A DNA stretch of 64,000 bases from Stenotrophomonas sp. ZAC14D1_NAIMI4_1 (GCF_003086775.1 NZ_CP026001.1:1142407-1206406), one strand, 5' to 3'. Positions 1 through 7,883 are shown, numbered from the stretch's first letter. Translations and numbers: made by a program. The notes: generated by a model not told the origin, from the letters alone.

Positions 1-82
1 GCAAGTACGTCCATGTAGCCTCGGTCGCGCCATCCATGGCGCTCACTCCCCCGCAACCTGAGCCACCCCGCCTTCGACAGTT
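1..82. repeat. Partial copy of the long-hairpin dispersed repeat
   Basis: The first 50 bases match the reverse complement of 28683-28733, sharing the GCAAGTACGTCC start, a CTCGGTCG block and an inner CCATCCATGG palindrome. The copy is cut by the window edge, so only one arm is visible. It is followed by a CCCCGCCTTCGACAG block also present near 28520. No gene is seen in positions 1-222. Confidence 0.6.
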
Positions 83-105
83 GGCTGCGATCTGTCGGGC
101 GAAGC

Positions 106-144
106 GGGGTCGGATCCCGTTGCTGCGCAACGGGCTCCGACCCC
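106..144. repeat. GGGGTC-type palindrome
   Basis: GGGGTCGGATCCCGTTG and CAACGGGCTCCGACCCC form an almost perfect inverted repeat around a short loop. Related palindromes with the same ends occur at 6364-6398, 10918-10958, 40663-40702 and 50097-50136, all between genes. It could fold as a transcript hairpin but lacks a clear T-tract. Confidence 0.7.
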
Positions 145-222
145 ATTCTGTGTAGACGTGTGGGTATGTCGATTTCCACGTCTGTGGTTCGTCGAATGAA
201 TGACTTTCAACGGGAGCTGCAC

Positions 223-435
223 ATGAGCACTGACACCAAGCCGAAAGGCCCGGCCTCGTACTTTCCCTCCATCGAGAAGACCTACGGCCAGCCGGTGGCG
301 CACTGGCTGGGCCTGCTGGCGCAGAAGCCGGGCCTGAAGCACATGGAACTGGTCAGCTACCTGAAGAGCGAACACGGCCTGGGCCACGGCCACGCCAACG
401 CCCTGGTCGCCCACCACCTCAACGCCCAGCGCTGA
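223..435 (+). CDS. DUF4287 domain-containing protein
   Basis: A 70-residue protein. The start at 223 is preferred over the in-frame ATG at 160 because GGGAG lies 6 bases before it and because the upstream extension is not family-like. Residues 10-65 show the DUF4287 pattern: a YFPSIEKTYG block, a W-L segment and a KSEHGLGHGHANALV block. The family is small, cytosolic and of unknown biochemical role, often found as a stand-alone protein or fused to DUF5655. It stands alone here, between two dispersed repeats. The family call is fairly secure; no function is assigned. Confidence 0.85.
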   Translation: MSTDTKPKGPASYFPSIEKTYGQPVAHWLGLLAQKPGLKHMELVSYLKSEHGLGHGHANALVAHHLNAQR

Positions 436-456
436 CCCCGCGCCCAAAAGAGCGCA

Positions 457-690
457 GCGACCCGCTTCTGCTCTTGCTCTTCTTTTTCTCTTACGTGGCT
501 GGACGCCCACGGAACCTGTCAGAGGCCGGGCGGGGTGGGTGCGCGGGACCGCAGGCGCCATGGATGGCGCCTACGAGCCCCCATGGACGGGTTCACGGCG
601 TGTCCCGCGGTCCCACCCCGCCCGGCCAAGCCCATGAACCACGCAGTTCCGCCCAGCCACGAGGGGCTGCGCCGTTCGCTGACTGAACGA
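457..690. repeat. Long-hairpin dispersed repeat module (copy 2)
   Basis: Fills the gap between 435 and 755. It begins with a GCGCAGCGACCCGCTT block and a pyrimidine-rich run, then GTGGCTGGACGC. Arms 524-549 and 602-627 are inverted repeats (GGCCGGGCGGGGTGGG against CCCACCCCGCCCGGCC with a 3-base interruption). Inside sits a second palindrome around GGCGCCATGGATGGCGCC. It ends with CACGAGGGGCTGCGCCGTTC. The same order of blocks recurs at 28589-28820. Short reading frames inside are by-products of the palindrome. Confidence 0.7.
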
Positions 691-754
691 TTTCATCTGC
701 AACTGTCACCCGGATCGTGTCTAATACCGCTCCCCACCTGCGGTCCCCACCCGA

Positions 755-1462
755 ATGTCCCTCCAATCCCATGGCCCGGCGCCGTGCGACGACGCTGACG
801 GCCACCTCGTCACCGCAGGTCCGCTCACCCCGCCCCCGGACAGCGCCGGCACCCCCGCCGACGAAAAAGCGCTGCGCCACTCGGTCGCCGAGGATGTGCA
901 GGGCATGGTCCTGGCCACGCTGGTGGCCTCGCTGGGCCTGGCCATCTTCGCCAAGGGCGGGCTGATGATCGGCGGCATGGCCGGCGCGGCCTTCCTGCTG
1001 CACTACGCCATGGGCTGGAACTTCGGCCTGGTGTTCGTGCTGGTCAACCTGCCGTTCTACTGGGTGGCCGTGCGCCGCATGGGCTGGGAATTCACCCTCA
1101 AGACCTTTGCCGCGGTCACTGCCTGCGGCGTGCTCACCGACATCCTGCCGCGCTGGGCTGATTTTGCGCATATCGCGCCACTGTACTCGGCGCTGGTCGG
1201 CGGCGCGCTGGCCGGCCTGGGCATCCTGTTCTTCATCCGCCACCGCGCCAGCCTCGGTGGCATCGGCATCCTGGCGGTGTACCTGCAGCGCACCCGCGGC
1301 TGGAGCGCCGGCAAGGTGCAGATGTCCTTCGATGCCTGCCTGATGGTGGCCGCGTTCTTCGTGCTGTCACCGTCGAAGGTGATGTACTCGGCGATCGGCG
1401 CGGTGGTGCTCAGCCTGGTGCTGATGTTCAACCACCGCCCCGGCCGCTACATGGGCGTGTAA
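755..1462 (+). CDS. YitT-family membrane protein
   Basis: A 235-residue integral membrane protein of the YitT/DUF161 family. The first 45 residues are polar and Pro/Ala-rich. From about residue 50 there are five or six hydrophobic segments with family-like features: a GLAIFAKGGLMIGGMAGAAF stretch, a glycine-rich segment, a RHRASLGGIGIL loop and a VMYSAIGAVVLSLV helix. Many YitT proteins run to about 280 residues with a C-terminal DUF2179 domain; that domain is absent here. Function is unknown for this short form. The gene is a single unit with repeats on both sides. The real start could be further in, since the polar N-terminus is poorly conserved-looking. Confidence 0.85.
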   Translation: MSLQSHGPAPCDDADGHLVTAGPLTPPPDSAGTPADEKALRHSVAEDVQGMVLATLVASLGLAIFAKGGLMIGGMAGAAFLLHYAMGWNFGLVFVLVNLPFYWVAVRRMGWEFTLKTFAAVTACGVLTDILPRWADFAHIAPLYSALVGGALAGLGILFFIRHRASLGGIGILAVYLQRTRGWSAGKVQMSFDACLMVAAFFVLSPSKVMYSAIGAVVLSLVLMFNHRPGRYMGV

Positions 1463-1478
1463 ACCCCTACACCGCGTT

Positions 1479-1501
1479 CGCCGGGCATGGCCCGGCGCTA
1501 C
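1479..1501 (-). repeat. SMAG element, GCGCCGGGC subtype
   Basis: Read on the minus strand it is GTAG followed by CGCCGGGC-CAT-GCCCGGCG. It lies 17 bases after the stop codon of the YitT-like gene and 22 bases from the stop of tag, in a convergent gap. Confidence 0.85.
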
Positions 1502-1522
1502 CGGACCCACCGCGGATGCGCA

Positions 1523-2068
1523 TCAGCGGCCAGCCGTCTGCACCCACGGCGGTGCCAGCTTCAACAGCTGCGCATGCACCGGGCAGTCCTCGGCATGCGC
1601 GCCGGGCAGGTAGCCCAGGCTCATCAGGAACTCGCCGGTGATCTCGCCGCCGGTGAAGCGGAACGTCTTCTTGAACAGCTTCACCCAGTCGGCCTTGCTG
1701 CGCGGGTGGTGCGCGTCCAGCCACGCTGCAAAGCTGCCGTGGCTGGCCCGCAGCTGCTGGATCACCTGCGCGTTGTGGATCGCGGCCAGCACCTTCAGCC
1801 GGTTGCGGATGATGCCGGCGTCGGACAGCAGGCGCTCGATGTCCTGCTCGGCATAGGCCGCCACGCGGTCCACGTCGAAGCCATCGTAGGCCGCGCGGAA
1901 ACCCTCGCGCTTCTTCAGGATGGTTTCCCAGCTCAGCCCGGCCTGGTTGATTTCCAGCACCAGCCGCTCGAACAGCTCGCGCTCGTCACGCTGCGGGAAG
2001 CCGTATTCATTGGCGTGGTAGAACTCATGCACCGGGTGGCCCGGGGCGATGCGGCAGTATCCGGACAA
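1523..2068 (-). CDS. tag: DNA-3-methyladenine glycosylase I
   Basis: A 181-residue base-excision repair enzyme that removes 3-methyladenine from alkylated DNA. I start it at a TTG (2068-2066): AGGAG sits 6 bases upstream, and this start places Cys5 (SGYCRI) where the family carries a zinc-binding cysteine. The C-terminal HAEDCPVH motif supplies the matching His and Cys. The central helix-hairpin region contains QAGLSWETIL and KREGFRAAY, typical of Tag. A much longer reading frame continues upstream, but that part is antisense to yqgE and ruvX and is not real. The gene is divergent from yqgE, with 78 bases between. Confidence 0.95.
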   Translation of the reverse strand: MSGYCRIAPGHPVHEFYHANEYGFPQRDERELFERLVLEINQAGLSWETILKKREGFRAAYDGFDVDRVAAYAEQDIERLLSDAGIIRNRLKVLAAIHNAQVIQQLRASHGSFAAWLDAHHPRSKADWVKLFKKTFRFTGGEITGEFLMSLGYLPGAHAEDCPVHAQLLKLAPPWVQTAGR

Positions 2069-2146
2069 GGTGTTCTCCTGGCGGGCGGGCGCCCCATTAT
2101 GCGCGGCGTGCAGGCGCCGGAGGCGCCCACCGGCTAGAATGGCACC

Positions 2147-2713
2147 ATGCCTGTAACGCCTACCTCCCTTGCCGATCACCTGCTCGTCGCGCTGCCGTCG
2201 CTGATCGACGCCACCTTTGCCCGCAGCGTCGCGCTGATCTGCCAGCACGACGAGAACGGGGCGATGGGCGTGCTGGTCAACCAGCCCTCCGAATACACGC
2301 TGGGCGAAGTGCTTTCGCAGATGGACATCACCACCGGTGATGGCGAGCTGCAGGCGCGCACGGTGCTCAACGGCGGCCCGGTGCATCCCGAACGCGGCTT
2401 CGTCATCCACGACGACGCGCGCGACTGGGATTCCAGCCTGCGCGTGGGCGAGGGCCTGTACCTGACCACCTCGCGCGACATCCTCGAGGCCATGGCCCGC
2501 GGTGAAGGCCCGGCCAATGCCGTGGTCACCCTGGGCTGTGCCGGCTGGGGCGCCGGGCAGCTGGAAAGCGAGCTGTCCGAGAACAGCTGGCTGACCGTGC
2601 CGGCCGATGCCGAACTGGTGTTCCAGCTGCCACTGGAGCAGCGCTGGCAGGGTGCGGCCTCGCGCATCGGCGTGGACCTGTTCCGGCTGACCGATTACAG
2701 CGGCCATGTCTGA
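2147..2713 (+). CDS. YqgE/AlgH family protein
   Basis: A 188-residue cytosolic protein of the UPF0301 (YqgE/AlgH) family. Visible family blocks include [12 protein letters not shown] near the N-terminus, [14 protein letters not shown] around residue 36, [13 protein letters not shown] near residue 78 and [12 protein letters not shown] near residue 128. In Pseudomonas the homologue was first named as an alginate regulator, but its biochemical role is unknown. It overlaps ruvX by 8 bases and leads the unit yqgE-ruvX-pyrB, an order common in gammaproteobacteria, so the three are probably cotranscribed. Confidence 0.93.
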   Translation: MPVTPTSLADHLLVALPSLIDATFARSVALICQHDENGAMGVLVNQPSEYTLGEVLSQMDITTGDGELQARTVLNGGPVHPERGFVIHDDARDWDSSLRVGEGLYLTTSRDILEAMARGEGPANAVVTLGCAGWGAGQLESELSENSWLTVPADAELVFQLPLEQRWQGAASRIGVDLFRLTDYSGHV

Positions 2714-3200
2714 GCCGGCCGCCCCCGCCCCGGTTCCTGCCGCCCCGGCCATCCGCCGTGATGGCACCGTGCTGGGGTTCGATGTCGGCTCGCGTCGTAT
2801 CGGCGTGGCTATCGGCAGTGCCTTTGCGGCGCATGCGCGCGCGGTGGCCGTGGTCGATGTGCACGGCAACGGGCCGGACTGGACCGCGATCGAGCGCCTG
2901 CTGAAGGAATGGAAGCCCGACGGCCTGGTGGTGGGCGATCCGCTCACCCTGGATGGCCAGGACCAGCCCAACCGCAAGCGCGCGCAGGGCTTCGCCCGCC
3001 AGCTGCGGGAACGCTTCAAGCTGCCGGTGGCGATGATCGACGAGCGTTCCAGCTCGGTCGAGGCCGCCCGCCGCTTCGCCGTCGAGCGCGCCGAAGGGCG
3101 CAAGCGCCGCCGTGATGCGGCCGCCCTCGACGCCGTGGCCGCGGCGGTGATCATCGACCGCTGGCTGTCGTCCCCCGACGACGCCACCCCCATTCCCTGA
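2706..3200 (+). CDS. ruvX: Holliday junction resolvase RuvX (YqgF)
   Basis: A 164-residue RNase H-fold nuclease implicated in Holliday-junction resolution and 16S rRNA pre-end processing. The first acidic residue is in [13 protein letters not shown] (about residues 24-36), the second lies in the DERSSSVEA block near residue 117, and the third in [15 protein letters not shown] near residue 140. The N-terminus has about 18 extra Ala/Pro-rich residues compared with the E. coli protein. It overlaps yqgE by 8 bases and is followed 16 bases later by pyrB. Confidence 0.94.
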   Translation: MSEPAAPAPVPAAPAIRRDGTVLGFDVGSRRIGVAIGSAFAAHARAVAVVDVHGNGPDWTAIERLLKEWKPDGLVVGDPLTLDGQDQPNRKRAQGFARQLRERFKLPVAMIDERSSSVEAARRFAVERAEGRKRRRDAAALDAVAAAVIIDRWLSSPDDATPIP

Positions 3201-3216
3201 CTGCACGACTCCCGCC

Positions 3217-4167
3217 ATGACTGCCCAGCAACTTGATGCTTCCGGACGCCTGCGCCACCTGCTGACCCTTGAGGGCCTGCCGCGCGAAACCCTGCTGCAG
3301 CTGCTCGACCGGGCAGGGCAGATCCGCGATGCCGCCGTCGGCCGCGTCGGCAACAAGCGCCAGGTGCTGGCCGGTTCGGCGGTGTGCACGCTGTTCTTCG
3401 AACCCTCCACCCGCACCCGCAGCTCGTTCCAGCTGGCCGCCCAGCGCCTGGGCGCGGACGTGCTGAACTTCGATGCCTCCACGTCGTCGACGCGCAAGGG
3501 CGAGACCGCCTGCGACACGCTGAAGAACCTGGAAGCGATGGGCGTGCGCGGCTTCGTGGTGCGCCACCCCGATGACGGCGCGGTCGCCGCGCTGGCCGCA
3601 GCGGCAGGCGAGGGCACCGCCCTGGTCAACGCCGGCGACGGCCGCAGCTCGCACCCGACCCAGGGCCTGCTGGACATGCTGACCCTGCGCCAGGCCAAGG
3701 GTCCGGACTTCTCGAAGCTGAAGGTCGTGATCGTCGGCGACGTGAAGCACTCGCGCGTGGCCCGCACCGACCTGCATGCACTGCGCACGCTGGGCGTGGG
3801 CGAGATCCGCGTGTGCGGCCCGCAGTCGCTGCTGCCCGACGACGAGACCCTGAAGGGCTGCGTGGTCGGCGATGATTTCGACGCGATGCTGGAAGGCGTG
3901 GACGCGCTGATGATGCTGCGCCTGCAGCGCGAGCGCATGGAAGAAGGCCTGGTGCCGTCGCTGGAGCAGTACCACGCCCAGTACGGCCTGAACGCCGAAC
4001 GCCTGGCCCGTGCCGGCAAGGATGCAGCGGTGCTGCACCCGGGCCCGATCAATCGTGGCGTGGAAGTGACCGACGAGGTGGCCGACGGCCCGCAGTCGTG
4101 GGTGCTGCGCCAGGTCGCCAACGGCGTCGCCGTGCGCATGGCCGTGCTGGAAACCCTGCTGGGCTGA
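3217..4167 (+). CDS. pyrB: Aspartate carbamoyltransferase catalytic subunit
   Basis: A 316-residue enzyme that condenses carbamoyl phosphate with aspartate in pyrimidine synthesis. The carbamoyl-phosphate site FEPSTRTRSSFQ is at about residues 62-73, SSTRKGET at about 91-98, and the closing HPGPINRGVE at about 284-293. Length fits the family. In Pseudomonas the order is yqgE-ruvX-pyrR-pyrB-pyrC; here pyrR is absent between ruvX and pyrB and pyrC does not follow, so regulation is presumably different. A 37-bp palindrome array begins 31 bases after the stop. Confidence 0.96.
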   Translation: MTAQQLDASGRLRHLLTLEGLPRETLLQLLDRAGQIRDAAVGRVGNKRQVLAGSAVCTLFFEPSTRTRSSFQLAAQRLGADVLNFDASTSSTRKGETACDTLKNLEAMGVRGFVVRHPDDGAVAALAAAAGEGTALVNAGDGRSSHPTQGLLDMLTLRQAKGPDFSKLKVVIVGDVKHSRVARTDLHALRTLGVGEIRVCGPQSLLPDDETLKGCVVGDDFDAMLEGVDALMMLRLQRERMEEGLVPSLEQYHAQYGLNAERLARAGKDAAVLHPGPINRGVEVTDEVADGPQSWVLRQVANGVAVRMAVLETLLG

Positions 4168-4198
4168 TCTGCCTGGGTGGGCGCCTGGGTGGGTGCCT

Positions 4199-4522
4199 GG
4201 TGGGTGCCGACCGTTGGTCGGCACTGTGAACTGCCCCGGTGGGTGCCGACCGTTGGTCGGCACTGAACTGCCCTGGTGGGTGCCAACTGTTGGTCGACAC
4301 TGAACTGCTGGGTGGGTGCCAACCGTTGGTTGGCACTGAACTGCCCCGGTGGGTGCCGACCGTTGGTCGGCACTGAACTGCCCTGGTGGATGCCGACCGT
4401 TGGTCGGCACTGAACTGCCCCGGTGGGTGCCGACCGTTGGTCGGCACTGAACTGCCCTGGTGGATGCCAACCGTTGGTCGGCACTGAACTGCCTTGGTGG
4501 GTGCCGACCGTTGGTCGGCACT
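4199..4522 (+). repeat. Nine-copy 37-bp palindrome array (RAYT-linked, GTGG type)
   Basis: Nine head-to-tail copies of a 27-base palindromic core, GGTGGGTGCCGACCGTTGG then TCGGCACT. They start at 4199, 4238, 4275, 4311, 4348, 4385, 4422, 4459 and 4496, spaced mostly 37 bases, with a constant GAACTGCCC-type linker. Some copies carry A for G in the stem or GTGGA for GTGGG. The head reads GTGG rather than the usual GTAG. The array lies just downstream of the RAYT gene and just after pyrB. Confidence 0.95.
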
Positions 4523-4552
4523 ATCTCGTAGATCCAGAATGCCCCATTGCCT

Positions 4553-4562
4553 GTAATTACCC
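4553..4562. repeat. Left GTAATTACCC inverted repeat at the RAYT border
   Basis: GTAATTACCC at 4553-4562 pairs with GGGTAATTAC at 5051-5060, so a 10-base inverted repeat brackets the transposase gene. The RAYT stop codon lies inside this copy. Confidence 0.5.
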
Positions 4563-5012
4563 AGCCATCTCCCATCGACACCACGCGTGGGGATACTCGC
4601 CAAGCTGCGTGGTCAATCCTGCTCTGATCGGATTTGCCACCACGTACATGGCATGACGAAACAGCGATTCATCCGAACGGATCGCATGATCGTGATAGCT
4701 CGATTGCCAGAAACGTCCTGATAGGCCGAGCATGCGATTGACCTGCAATGCACTGCTCGATTTGAATCGCTGCATGAGGTAGTCCAGCGAGAACGCACGA
4801 AGCTCCACGAGCCAATGGATGTGGTCCGGCATGACCACGTAGGCAAGTGAGTGCGTGAGGCCCTCAGTGTCGATCCGATGGAGAACATCCATCACCAACT
4901 GCGCCGCATTGGGATCATCGAAGTAGCGACGACGCCCATGCGTTACGGTAGTCAGGAGGTAGGACTGCCCGATGCGGGAATGGCGGCCAAGGCGCAGGCG
5001 TGCACGGTTCAT
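4557..5012 (-). CDS. REP-associated tyrosine transposase (RAYT)
   Basis: A 151-residue single-domain Y1/HUH transposase of the IS200-related RAYT group, expected to nick and join single strands at REP palindromes. The metal-binding HUH motif is HIH at residues 64-66 within MPDHIHWLV. The candidate catalytic tyrosine is Tyr123 in MYVVANPIRAGL, which parallels the YxxxNPxRAGL signature of the family. I prefer the ATG at 5012 to the GTG two codons upstream. It is flanked by nine direct palindromes on its 3' side and three on its 5' side, the typical setting of a domesticated RAYT with its cognate REPs. It is intact with no frameshift. One catalytic unit is shorter than many RAYTs (about 150-230 residues). 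Confidence 0.93.
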   Translation of the reverse strand: MNRARLRLGRHSRIGQSYLLTTVTHGRRRYFDDPNAAQLVMDVLHRIDTEGLTHSLAYVVMPDHIHWLVELRAFSLDYLMQRFKSSSALQVNRMLGLSGRFWQSSYHDHAIRSDESLFRHAMYVVANPIRAGLTTQLGEYPHAWCRWEMAG

Positions 5013-5050
5013 GAACACCAGCGTGTGCGCGCCGACTGTTTCTTGCTATC

Positions 5051-5060
5051 GGGTAATTAC
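5051..5060. repeat. Right GGGTAATTAC inverted repeat at the RAYT border
   Basis: Reverse complement of the copy at 4553-4562. It lies 39 bases upstream of the RAYT start codon and 19 bases before the three-copy palindrome array. Confidence 0.5.
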
Positions 5061-5078
5061 CTTGATGCAGGTAAGGGC

Positions 5079-5179
5079 AGTGCCGACCAACGGTCGGCAC
5101 CTACCGAAGCCGAGCAGTGCCGACCAACGGTCGGCACCTACCGAAGCCGAGCAGTGCCGACCAACGGTCGGCACCCACC
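5079..5179 (-). repeat. Three-copy 37-bp palindrome array (GTAG type)
   Basis: Three copies of the same 27-base core in the opposite plus-strand orientation to the left array, at 5079-5105, 5116-5142 and 5153-5179, again at 37-base period. Read on the minus strand the first two start GGTAGGTGCCGACC and the third GGTGGGTGCCGACC. The linker is GAAGCCGAGC-like rather than GAACTGCCC. The array sits upstream of the RAYT and 24 bases past the stop of the esterase gene. Confidence 0.95.
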
Positions 5180-5202
5180 CACAGCAGACCAGAGTTTGGG
5201 CT

Positions 5203-6000
5203 TCAGCGCTTCTGCGCGAACAGCCACGCCCACATCGCCGGGTCGGCGTAGGTTGCGTCCCAGGCGTTGTGGTTGCCGTCGGGGTATTCGGTGTAGCGCA
5301 CGTCGCCCGCGCCGGCGGCCTCGAAAGCGGCATGCAGGCGGCGGTCATCGGCCGGGGGCACCACGTCATCCTGCGCGCCGTGGAAGATCCAGATGGGCGT
5401 CTGCCGCAGGCGCTGGGCGATGGCTGCGTAAGGGTCAGCTTCGTGCGCCACCTGTTCGACGAACAGGGTGGGGCGCACGGCGCGCGGGGCCAGCACGGCG
5501 CCGCATACCGGCACGATCGCGGCGAAGCGCTGCGGTTCGTCCAGGGCGATGTTCCAGCTGCCGTAGCCGCCCATCGACATGCCGGTCAGGTACTGCCGCG
5601 CCGGGTCGGCACCAAACTCGGCGATCGCCGCATCCAGCGCAGCCAGTGCCACGCGGTTGTTGCGGCCGCTCCATTCCTCTTCGCCGGGCACCTGCGGGAA
5701 CACCGCCAGCGCCGGGAAGTCGGTGGCATGCTCGCGCAGGTAGGGCCCCAGGCCGGCATGGGTCTGCTTGATGCCGTCGCTACCGCGCTCACCCGAACCG
5801 TGCAGGAACAGCACCACCGGCAGCGAGCCGGGCGTGCGCGCCGCCGTTGTCGGGATGAAGACCTGGTAGTAGGCGGTCTGCCCGTCCACCTTCACCGCAC
5901 GGGATTCGAAGTGGCCACGCGCGCTGTCGGGCGTGCTGGCGCAGGCGGCCAGCATCAGCAGGGACAGCAGCGGCAGCCAGCGCAGCAACGGACGGACCAT
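5203..6000 (-). CDS. Lipoprotein alpha/beta hydrolase (esterase/peptidase-like)
   Basis: A 265-residue secreted alpha/beta hydrolase. The N-terminus is a lipoprotein signal with lipobox LAAC (Cys20). The catalytic serine is Ser142 in GMSMGGYG, an oxyanion-type LHGSGERG lies at 66-73, a candidate acid is in the AQDDVVPP loop, and the candidate His is in GNHNAW. This pattern fits the dienelactone hydrolase / PHB depolymerase / prolyl oligopeptidase-like esterases that often act on feruloyl or acetyl esters. The substrate cannot be read from sequence. It is transcribed away from the zinc-ribbon gene with 70 bases between them and no strong terminator at its 3' end other than the palindrome array. 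Confidence 0.88.
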   Translation of the reverse strand: MVRPLLRWLPLLSLLMLAACASTPDSARGHFESRAVKVDGQTAYYQVFIPTTAARTPGSLPVVLFLHGSGERGSDGIKQTHAGLGPYLREHATDFPALAVFPQVPGEEEWSGRNNRVALAALDAAIAEFGADPARQYLTGMSMGGYGSWNIALDEPQRFAAIVPVCGAVLAPRAVRPTLFVEQVAHEADPYAAIAQRLRQTPIWIFHGAQDDVVPPADDRRLHAAFEAAGAGDVRYTEYPDGNHNAWDATYADPAMWAWLFAQKR

Positions 6001-6070
6001 GACGTTTCCCCAAGGGTTGGAAGCGTTTTCATGGTAGTCGCTCGGCGTGCGCCGGGCATCGTGCAGCGCG

Positions 6071-6337
6071 TCACTGCGGGGGCGGGAAACTGGCGATGAT
6101 GTCCAGCTGTTCCTGCGCCTCGGCGTTGCCTTCGGCGGCCGCCGCCTGCACCTGTGCCATGTCCGGGTGCAGCACCACCAGCAGCGGGTTTTCGCACACC
6201 GGGCAGTCGTACTCGGTGGCGTCCTCGTCCAGCTCCATCACCATCGCGCGCGAATTGCCTTTCCATTCGCAGGCGGCACAGGTGTGCATCTGGTCGCGCC
6301 AGCCGGGCTGGAAGTAGTTTTCAATCGTGGTGGCCAT
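6071..6337 (-). CDS. Small zinc-ribbon-like protein
   Basis: An 88-residue cytosolic protein with two CxxC pairs, CAAC near residue 20 and CPVC near residue 45, a spacing that fits a four-cysteine zinc ribbon. The remainder is acidic and ends in an Ala/Glu-rich helix. No known name recognised. It sits 71 bases downstream of mgtE on the same strand, separated from it by a GGGGTC palindrome, and could be read through from mgtE. Confidence 0.8.
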   Translation of the reverse strand: MATTIENYFQPGWRDQMHTCAACEWKGNSRAMVMELDEDATEYDCPVCENPLLVVLHPDMAQVQAAAAEGNAEAQEQLDIIASFPPPQ

Positions 6338-6363
6338 GGTGGCGTCCGGAAGGTCTTGCAGCT

Positions 6364-6398
6364 GGGGTCAGAGCCCTGCTGTGCAGGGATCCGACCCC
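6364..6398. repeat. GGGGTC-type palindrome
   Basis: GGGGTCAGAGCCCTGC and GCAGGGATCCGACCCC fold back around TGT. It lies 10 bases after the mgtE stop on the minus strand and may work as a hairpin at the transcript end, but has no T-tract. Confidence 0.7.
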
Positions 6399-6408
6399 GT
6401 GCGGGGAA

Positions 6409-7770
6409 TCAGTGCAGCAGGATGAGGGTGGCCAGGCCGAGGAAGCTGAAGAAACCCATCACGTCGGTCACCGCGGTCACCACCACGGTGCCGGCCACGG
6501 CCGGGTCCACGTTCATGCGCTTGAGCAGCAGCGGCAACAGCACGCCGGCCAGTGCGGCGGCCAGGAAGTTGATGATCAGCGCGAGGGTGATCACCAGCGA
6601 CAGCAGCAGGCTGTGGAACCACAGGAACGCAATCAGGCCGACCAGCAGGCCGATCAGCGTGCCGTTGATCAGCGCCACGCGCGCTTCCTTCCACAGCAGG
6701 ATGCGCGCATTGCTCTGGCCCACCTGGCCCAGCGCGATGCCACGCACCATCAGGGTCAGCACCTGCACCGCCGCGTTGCCGCCGACGCCGGCGACGATCG
6801 GCATCAGCACCGCCAGCGCCACCACCTTCTGCAGGGTCAGTTCGAACTGGCCGATCACGCTGGCGGCGAGGAACGCCGTGCACAGGTTGATGCCCAGCCA
6901 GACCACGCGGCCGCGCACGGCACGCTTGATCGGCGAGAACAGATCCTCTTCCTCGTCCAGGCCGGCCGCGCCCAGTGCCTGGTGCTCGGCCTGCGAACGG
7001 ATGATGTCCACCACGTCATCGATGGTGATGCGGCCGAGCAGGATGTTGTTGTCGTCCACCACCGGTGCGGACACCCAGTCATGGTCGGAGAACTGCCGGG
7101 CGACTTCCTGGTCGCTCTCGCCGACGTCGATGGCCGGCTGTTCGTCGTCGATCAGGCGGTTGATCGGCGTGGTGTCTTCGTGGGTGACCAGCGCGGCCAG
7201 CGACACGCGGCCCAGGTACTGGTGGCGGCGGCTGACCACGAACAGGTGATCGGTGTGGTCGGGCAGTTCGCCGCGCAGGCGCAGGTAGCGCAGCACCACG
7301 TCGACGTTGACGTCGGCGCGCACGGTCACCACGTCCGGGTTCATCAGTCGGCCGGCGCTGTCCTCGGGATACGACAGCACCTGTTCCAGGCGCTCGCGGT
7401 TCTCGCGGTCCATCGACTTGAGGACCTCGTCGATGACCGTATCGGGCAGGTCCTCGACCAGGTCGGCCAGGTCATCGATGTCCAGGTCTTCGACCGCGGC
7501 GATGATTTCGTCCGGGTCCATGTCCGCGAGCAGGCTCTCGCGCACTTCCTCGCCGACGTGGACCAGCACCTCGCCATCGTCCTCGGGATCGACCAGCCCC
7601 CACACCACTTCGCGCTTGCCCGGGGGCAGCGATTCGAGCAGGTTGCCGATCTCGGCCGGCGCCAGCGTGTTGACGAGCCGACGTACTGGCCCCAGCCGGC
7701 CGCTGTCCAGTGCATCGGACAGCATCCGCAGCTGGCGTGCAGTCTTGTCGTGGCGTACGGCTTCAGCCAT
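6409..7770 (-). CDS. mgtE: Magnesium transporter MgtE
   Basis: A 453-residue Mg2+ channel/transporter. Residues 1-130 form the acidic helical N domain (for example LEDLDIDDLADLVEDLP), about 135-255 the paired CBS domains, and about 275-450 five membrane segments. The last helix carries VTAVTDVMGFFSF, whose Asp matches the pore Asp of the family. I start at the ATG whose codon is 7770-7768 because GGGAG lies 5-6 bases before it; an upstream frame extension is not family-like. Family proteins gate on cytosolic Mg2+ through the N and CBS domains. In related genomes mgtE follows the ptsI cluster, as here, but with an extra gene between. Confidence 0.96.
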   Translation of the reverse strand: MAEAVRHDKTARQLRMLSDALDSGRLGPVRRLVNTLAPAEIGNLLESLPPGKREVVWGLVDPEDDGEVLVHVGEEVRESLLADMDPDEIIAAVEDLDIDDLADLVEDLPDTVIDEVLKSMDRENRERLEQVLSYPEDSAGRLMNPDVVTVRADVNVDVVLRYLRLRGELPDHTDHLFVVSRRHQYLGRVSLAALVTHEDTTPINRLIDDEQPAIDVGESDQEVARQFSDHDWVSAPVVDDNNILLGRITIDDVVDIIRSQAEHQALGAAGLDEEEDLFSPIKRAVRGRVVWLGINLCTAFLAASVIGQFELTLQKVVALAVLMPIVAGVGGNAAVQVLTLMVRGIALGQVGQSNARILLWKEARVALINGTLIGLLVGLIAFLWFHSLLLSLVITLALIINFLAAALAGVLLPLLLKRMNVDPAVAGTVVVTAVTDVMGFFSFLGLATLILLH

Positions 7771-7883
7771 CACAGCTCCCGCGGGAAGAGAAAAGCCGCG
7801 ATCCCGGCGAGGATGCGGCAACAGGGGTGTTCAGCGCGTCATTATCGCAAGCGGATGTTTCAACGCATAGCCGCCGGGTGCTG

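Noticed and set aside
535..690. Short frames reading MDGAYEPPW- or MDAATE-like peptides in several gaps
   Set aside because: They follow the inner palindrome of the long-hairpin repeat, recur in each copy and lack ribosome sites.
1523..3193. A 556-codon version of tag
   Set aside because: The added N-terminal part is antisense to yqgE and ruvX; the TTG start with AGGAG gives the family length.
4199..4522. Regular 37-bp repeats that look like a CRISPR array
   Set aside because: Spacers are nearly identical 9-10 base linkers and each repeat is a palindrome of the RAYT family; no cas genes are near.
2526..4584. Long minus-strand frames with repeated TNGRHPPGQFSADQR-like peptides
   Set aside because: The peptides are translations of the 37-bp palindrome array and of the antisense of pyrB and ruvX.
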